From Phascolarctobacterium sp. ET69 (GTDB lineage: Bacteria > Bacillota > Negativicutes > Acidaminococcales > Acidaminococcaceae): 64,000 nucleotides of DNA. The position numbers and the translations under genes are program-made. Location: positions 1-64,000 of the forward strand of contig NZ_JAMBLR010000003.1 of the NCBI RefSeq assembly GCF_023336935.1, given 5' to 3'. This document shows positions 60,010 to 64,000 of this stretch, piece after piece. The notes beneath the pieces are model-generated. The model saw only the letters and a program-made list of their open reading frames with translations, had not been told where the DNA came from and searched no databases. Within the stretch, counting starts at the first letter, position 1. Each line of letters begins with the position of its first letter.

Positions 60010-61944
60010 TTAAGCTGCTTCTGCCGCAGGGGTGATGCTGCTTTTTACAGCTGCTGCGCGTGCCTGTTCCTTTTTGTATTTATTTACGTTAAGCGCGCGC
60101 ACGGCGTTTAAAATGGCAATGACGGATACGCCGACATCAGCAAAAACAGCTGCCCACATGGAAGCGTAACCCAGCGCGCCCAGTGCCAGTACGGCAATTT
60201 TAATGCCGATTGCGAAGATAATATTCTGGCGCACAATGCCCAGAGTTTTGCGGGCAATTTTGATGGCGGCGGCAATTTTGGAGGGTTCGTCCGTCATCAG
60301 TACGATGTCCGCAGCTTCAATGGCGGCGTCGCTGCCCAGCGCGCCCATGGCGATGCCGACGTCGGCGCGTGCCAGTACCGGCGCGTCGTTAATGCCGTCG
60401 CCCACAAAGGCAAGCTTGCCGCGGTTGCTGCGCTTATGCAGCGCTTCCAGCAGGCGTTCAACATGTTCAACCTTATCCGCAGGCAAAAGCTGCGTAAAGG
60501 CGCGGTCCAGCCCCAGGCGTTTGGCAATTTTCTGCCCTACTGCGTCGCTGTCGCCCGTCAGCATTACGGTTTCACGCACACCGCAGGTTTTAAGCATTTT
60601 AATGGCGGCGGCAGCGTCGGCTTTTACTTCGTCCTCGATTAAAATATAACCGGCAAATTTACCGTCAACGGCGGCGTAAATAACCGTGCCTGCTTCGGTG
60701 CAGGGCGTGTAGTTAATTTTTTCGCGCTGCATAAGTTTACCGTTGCCGCACAGTACGGTTTGCCCGCCTATAATGGCGCGCACGCCGTGACCGGCAATTT
60801 CTTCTATATTTTTAATCATGCCGTGCTTAATATCCTTGCCGTAAGCGCGCTTAATGGAAAGGGAAATGGGATGGTTGGAATAATCCTCCGCATAAGCGGC
60901 AAGTTCCAGCAGCTCTGCTTTAGTCATGCCAACCGGCTTAATGGAAGTAACGGCAAAGGAGCCTTTGGTTAAGGTGCCGGTTTTATCAAAAACAACGGTT
61001 TCGGTATCGGCAAGCGCTTCTAAATAATTGCTGCCCTTAACCAGCACGCCGCATTTGGAAGCGCCGCCAATGCCGCCGAAGAAGCTGAGCGGAATGGAGA
61101 TAACCAGCGCACACGGGCAGCTGATAACGAGAAAGGTCAGCGCGCGGTAAATCCAGCCGGAAAACGGCTCGTTTAAAACATAGGGCGGAATGGTAGCCAG
61201 CAGCAGCGCCGCAAAAACAACAATTGGTGTGTAAAACTTGGCAAAGCGGGTGATAAAGTTTTCGCTGCGCGCTTTTTTCTCGCTGCTGTTTTCCACCAAA
61301 TCCAAAATTTTAGCGACGGTGGATTCTCCGAATTCTTTGGTGGTTTTAATTTTTAAAATGCCGGTCTGGTTAATGCAGCCGCTGATGACCTCCATGCCTT
61401 CCTCAACCTCGCGCGGCAGCGATTCGCCAGTAAGGGCTGAGGTATCAAGCGCGCTGCGCCCGCTGATGATTTTGCCGTCGATAGGCACGCGCTCGCCCGG
61501 TTTAACGGTAATAATTTCGCCGACAGCAACTTCGTCGGGGTCAACCTGCACCAGTTCGCCGTCGCGTTCTACGTTAGCGTAGTCCGGGCGGATATCCATC
61601 AGCGCGGTAATAGACTGGCGTGAGCGCGAAACGGCGTAGCTCTGGAACCATTCGCCAATTTGGTAAAACAGCATAACGGCAACGCCTTCGGAATATTCGC
61701 CAAGTATAAAAGCACCGGCAGTGGCAACGGTCATTAAAAAGTTCTCGTCAAACGCTTCGCCCTGACGGATATTGCAAAAGGCTTTCCAGATAATATCCCA
61801 GCCGATAATAATGTAGCTTATGCCAAACAAAGCGAATATAATATAGTCAGATGTTTCTGCAAACAGCGACAGCAGCATACCGGCGGCAAATAAAATTGCG
61901 GCGGCGGTAATGCGCTGCAAAAGCTTTTTCTGTTTTTTGGTCAT
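60010..61944 (-). CDS. Zn/Cd/Pb-exporting P1B-type ATPase
   Basis: A 644-residue metal pump with phosphorylation Asp320 (DKTGTLT), the membrane metal motif CPC at 276-278, the TGES loop near 172-175, the HP motif (SNHP) and the C-terminal AVFADVGVSVIAILNA that marks the Zn/Cd/Pb group. The usual N-terminal metal-binding HMA domain is missing (total length about 644 versus 700-plus); a free HMA protein is encoded first in the same operon instead. It exports divalent metals from the cytoplasm. Confidence 0.92.
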   Translation of the reverse strand: MTKKQKKLLQRITAAAILFAAGMLLSLFAETSDYIIFALFGISYIIIGWDIIWKAFCNIRQGEAFDENFLMTVATAGAFILGEYSEGVAVMLFYQIGEWFQSYAVSRSRQSITALMDIRPDYANVERDGELVQVDPDEVAVGEIITVKPGERVPIDGKIISGRSALDTSALTGESLPREVEEGMEVISGCINQTGILKIKTTKEFGESTVAKILDLVENSSEKKARSENFITRFAKFYTPIVVFAALLLATIPPYVLNEPFSGWIYRALTFLVISCPCALVISIPLSFFGGIGGASKCGVLVKGSNYLEALADTETVVFDKTGTLTKGSFAVTSIKPVGMTKAELLELAAYAEDYSNHPISLSIKRAYGKDIKHGMIKNIEEIAGHGVRAIIGGQTVLCGNGKLMQREKINYTPCTEAGTVIYAAVDGKFAGYILIEDEVKADAAAAIKMLKTCGVRETVMLTGDSDAVGQKIAKRLGLDRAFTQLLPADKVEHVERLLEALHKRSNRGKLAFVGDGINDAPVLARADVGIAMGALGSDAAIEAADIVLMTDEPSKIAAAIKIARKTLGIVRQNIIFAIGIKIAVLALGALGYASMWAAVFADVGVSVIAILNAVRALNVNKYKKEQARAAAVKSSITPAAEAA

Positions 61945-62024
61945 ATTAAAATCTCCTTACAAAAAGACTGCAATAAAATGCACTTTTGTTTTATTGCAGC
62001 CTGACTAATGTATTTAAATAAATG

Positions 62025-62810
62025 TTATAACTCCAGCGTTTCACCGTCTGCCGGAATATAAAAATCTTTGTTAAGTTTATTGTCGGTGATAAATGCACGC
62101 AGGCCGTCACGGCTTAAGGTTGCGTGCCCAACGGCATCCATATGGGTGGCAATTACTGCGGCATTGGGGGCATAGCTGCGCAGTGCGGCAATATCTTCCG
62201 TACCCATAATAATCGGTCCGCTGTGTATAAGCTGTGCCGCCGCGGCGTTGACGATAATAATTTCCGGGGCAAATTTATCAACGGCATTTTTTACAAAATC
62301 ACACCAAATGGTATCGCCTGCAAGATAAACGGTTTTTTCACCGGCGGCTTTAAATACAACGCCCATAGCGTCGGGACGGAAACCGAATTTTTTATAATAA
62401 GGCATTGTTGTATCCGGTTTGCCGTGGATACATCCGGTTTTATAAAGTGTTATGCCGTTAAAAACAGTGCCTGTTTCTTTTAAAATTTCCACATCCGTAA
62501 AGCCAAATTTACGCATAAAGTTTTTGTCATATTCGTCCTGAACAAAAATTTTTATGGCTTTTGGCAGGGTTTTGGCTGCAAATTCATCTATGTGATCGAT
62601 ATGCGAATGTGTTACAATAACAGCATTAAGGTTTCTGGTTATTTCATCTTCAGGCATTGGCAGCTCAACAAGCGGCCAGCGTTTATCGGGTGTAAAGCAT
62701 TCGGGGATGGGGTCAAAATAATCTTTGGGCGCAAACAGCGGGTCAATCAAAAATCTGCTGCCTGCGTAAGTAATAATTGCCGTTGCGTTTCTAATCTGCT
62801 GAAAATTCAT
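62025..62810 (-). CDS. metallo-beta-lactamase fold hydrolase (UlaG-like)
   Basis: A 261-residue cytoplasmic hydrolase with zinc motif THSHIDHID near residue 67, plus later ligands in YLAGDTIW and ATHMDAVGH. The N-terminal ITYAGSRFLIDPLFAP is typical of the UlaG/YtkL-type group. It lies inside a metal-efflux operon (between the HMA protein and the ATPase), which is unusual. A zinc enzyme here might be a metal buffer or a housekeeping hydrolase co-transcribed by chance. The substrate is unknown. Confidence 0.85.
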   Translation of the reverse strand: MNFQQIRNATAIITYAGSRFLIDPLFAPKDYFDPIPECFTPDKRWPLVELPMPEDEITRNLNAVIVTHSHIDHIDEFAAKTLPKAIKIFVQDEYDKNFMRKFGFTDVEILKETGTVFNGITLYKTGCIHGKPDTTMPYYKKFGFRPDAMGVVFKAAGEKTVYLAGDTIWCDFVKNAVDKFAPEIIIVNAAAAQLIHSGPIIMGTEDIAALRSYAPNAAVIATHMDAVGHATLSRDGLRAFITDNKLNKDFYIPADGETLEL

Positions 62811-62821
62811 AGTATAACTCC

Positions 62822-63040
62822 TTACGCTTTAACAGTAACGTCGGGCTCGATTTTGTTGATGAGCTTAACGGCTTCGTCAAGCACCTGTGCAAATTTGTCA
62901 TCCGGTGCTTCCAGTGTCATTTTTTGTGCCATAAAGCTAACGCTGGCATTGGTTACGCCGTCGATTTTTTTAACGGCATCTTCAATTTTTGCGGCGCAGT
63001 TAGCGCAGTCAAGGTCAATAAGTTTAACAGATTTTTTCAT
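62822..63040 (-). CDS. stand-alone heavy-metal-associated (HMA) domain protein
   Basis: A 72-residue ferredoxin-like protein with the metal motif DLDCANCAAKIEDAV (CxxC at about 12-15). It probably hands Zn or Cd to the ATPase, replacing the ATPase's missing N-terminal domain. It is first in the operon, directly behind the ArsR-controlled promoter, so it is likely made in excess over the pump. GGAGTG precedes the ATG. Confidence 0.93.
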   Translation of the reverse strand: MKKSVKLIDLDCANCAAKIEDAVKKIDGVTNASVSFMAQKMTLEAPDDKFAQVLDEAVKLINKIEPDVTVKA

Positions 63041-63083
63041 AGCGGAACACTCCTTAAATTTATATTGTTTATAATTTTATATT

Positions 63084-63132
63084 TGAGCAACTGCTCATGT
63101 ATTTATTATAAATAAACGCCTGTCAGCTGCAA
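63084..63132 (-). promoter_or_regulatory. ArsR-type operator and promoter of the metal-efflux operon
   Basis: TGAGCA-AC-TGCTCA (63084-63097) is a perfect 6-2-6 inverted repeat like CzrA/CadC-type operators. The minus-strand promoter lies just upstream: TTGCAG (63127-63132), 16-base spacer, TATAAT (63105-63110). The operator therefore overlaps the transcription start region. Confidence 0.8.
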
Positions 63133-63203
63133 GGCTTTTACAGGCAGATTGTTCCGTTTGGGACAGGAAAAAATCTTTTTGGGGCTAAAAGGCGGTGTTG
63201 GTG

Positions 63204-64000
63204 ATGAATTATATAAAAGATAACGGTATGATGGAAAAACTGCCGTTTTGGAAGTTTGGCGGCAAAAGCAGCAGCGCTGAAAAATACCTGTTTGAAAATG
63301 AAAACGGCAGCGGGCAGATACTGCTTTATAATGTACTGCCGGGGCTTAAGCTGGCAGTAACCGAATTAAACGGCAGTACCATGAATTTTTATCATCCTGC
63401 CGTCAGCGGCGTTATGCAGGTTAATTACTGCCTGAACGGGCGTATGGGCTGGGTGATGCAGGGCGGCAGAAGCATTTATCTTGGCCAGGGTGATGTATCG
63501 TTCCATATGATGGACTGCTGCACCGTATCGGGCATAACCTTGCCTTTGGGGCATTACAGCGGTATTGCACTATTTGTGGATTTAAATATGGCTGCGCAGC
63601 CCTTTGCTGAAACGCTAAACCTTTCGGATGTAGATTTGCCTGAATGGGCAGAAAAGTTTTGCCGCGGCGGCGAAGTTACGGTTTGGCCGGGTGCTGCGGA
63701 AATTGCAGATATGTTTGCGCTTTTGCTGCGTGTAAAAAGTGAATACCGGCAGGCGTATTTTAAATTGAAAGCGCAGGAAATGCTTTTATTTTTGGTTATG
63801 TACGGTGTTCCGCATCTTAAAACGGCCGAAAGCTGCGAGGAACGTTATATGGAAATTATAAAAAAGATTCACGCCAAAATAACCGGCAGCTGGCAGGAGC
63901 ATTATACCATTGAACAGCTTGCCCGCGAACATTCCATTAATGCTTCTGTTTTGAAAAAAGTATTTAAAATGGTGTACGGCAAACCGATGGCACAGTATAT
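63204..64000 (+). CDS. AraC-family transcriptional regulator (partial, runs off the window)
   Basis: At least 265 residues are present with no stop before the end. The N-terminal part is a sensor with a possible beta-barrel (VMQVNYCLNGRMGWVMQGGR). The C-terminal AraC helix-turn-helix begins near residue 230 (YTIEQLAREHSINASVLKKVFKMVYGKPM). The style recalls PchR-type siderophore or metal-responsive regulators, which is only a resemblance. It is divergent from the metal-efflux operon. Start ATG at 63204; no strong ribosome site. Confidence 0.85.
   Translation, partial: MNYIKDNGMMEKLPFWKFGGKSSSAEKYLFENENGSGQILLYNVLPGLKLAVTELNGSTMNFYHPAVSGVMQVNYCLNGRMGWVMQGGRSIYLGQGDVSFHMMDCCTVSGITLPLGHYSGIALFVDLNMAAQPFAETLNLSDVDLPEWAEKFCRGGEVTVWPGAAEIADMFALLLRVKSEYRQAYFKLKAQEMLLFLVMYGVPHLKTAESCEERYMEIIKKIHAKITGSWQEHYTIEQLAREHSINASVLKKVFKMVYGKPMAQY

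Noticed and set aside
63061-63120. A small ORF on the plus strand across the ArsR operator
   Set aside because: It overlaps the operator/promoter and lacks a ribosome site.

Overview
The window looks like chromosomal DNA of a Gram-negative-walled Firmicute (class Negativicutes). An Acidaminococcaceae or Phascolarctobacterium-like gut anaerobe is my best guess, inferred rather than proven. Supporting signs are a Firmicute-type rpsF-ssb-rpsR set with ychF and serS nearby, periplasm-type (not wall-anchored) exported proteins, amino-acid and dicarboxylate uptake rather than sugar genes, a 2-hydroxyacyl-CoA dehydratase-type activase, and strong sigma-A-like promoters. I saw no phage, insertion sequence or CRISPR array.

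Layout. 1-2.4 kb: a folded RNA-like element, then two exporters (fsr-like, rarD). 2.4-5.3 kb: a dense DnaA-box cluster that may be oriC, a UxaE-like gene and rpsF-ssb-rpsR. 5.7-12.6 kb: a branched-chain amino-acid ABC importer with two binding proteins (livK, livK, livHMGF), followed by a CBS-ACT protein. 12.7-14.8 kb: a Nudix hydrolase and an LCP protein. 15-28.4 kb: a phosphonate region holding a DeoR regulator, phnX, an iron alcohol dehydrogenase, phnDCEE and, after a RhuM orphan and ychF, a second importer (ATPase, fused permease, binding protein) with phnW. Together these should import 2-aminoethylphosphonate and split it to alanine, phosphate and acetaldehyde. 28.6-33.7 kb: a dicarboxylate symporter, two small exported proteins, five tRNAs and serS.

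33.7-38.5 kb and 52-59.6 kb belong together. They encode two exported alpha/beta hydrolases, a cytosolic iron alcohol dehydrogenase, exported cupin and CMD proteins, an exported flavodoxin, a NapH-like membrane Fe-S protein, a Tat-dependent DUF362 protein, TatA/TatC and two MerR regulators. Seven promoters in these two blocks carry the 19-bp spacer typical of MerR control, and five share an extended -35 element. I read this as one MerR-type regulon building a redox module in the cell envelope. Its function is not known to me, and it is the best candidate here for an undescribed system. Two places in it are deletion scars: a cupin/CMD junction at about 36.3 kb and a LysR/DUF362 junction at about 54.08 kb.

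38.5-44.9 kb holds polyphosphate metabolism (two Ppx/GppA proteins, PPK1) and a DUF535 protein. 46-50.2 kb holds a large acyl-CoA dehydratase activase pair. 50.6-52 kb holds an MFS exporter and tRNA-Lys. 59.7-63.1 kb is a Zn/Cd/Pb efflux operon (HMA protein, MBL hydrolase, P-type ATPase, ArsR) with a clear ArsR operator. The window ends inside an AraC-family gene.
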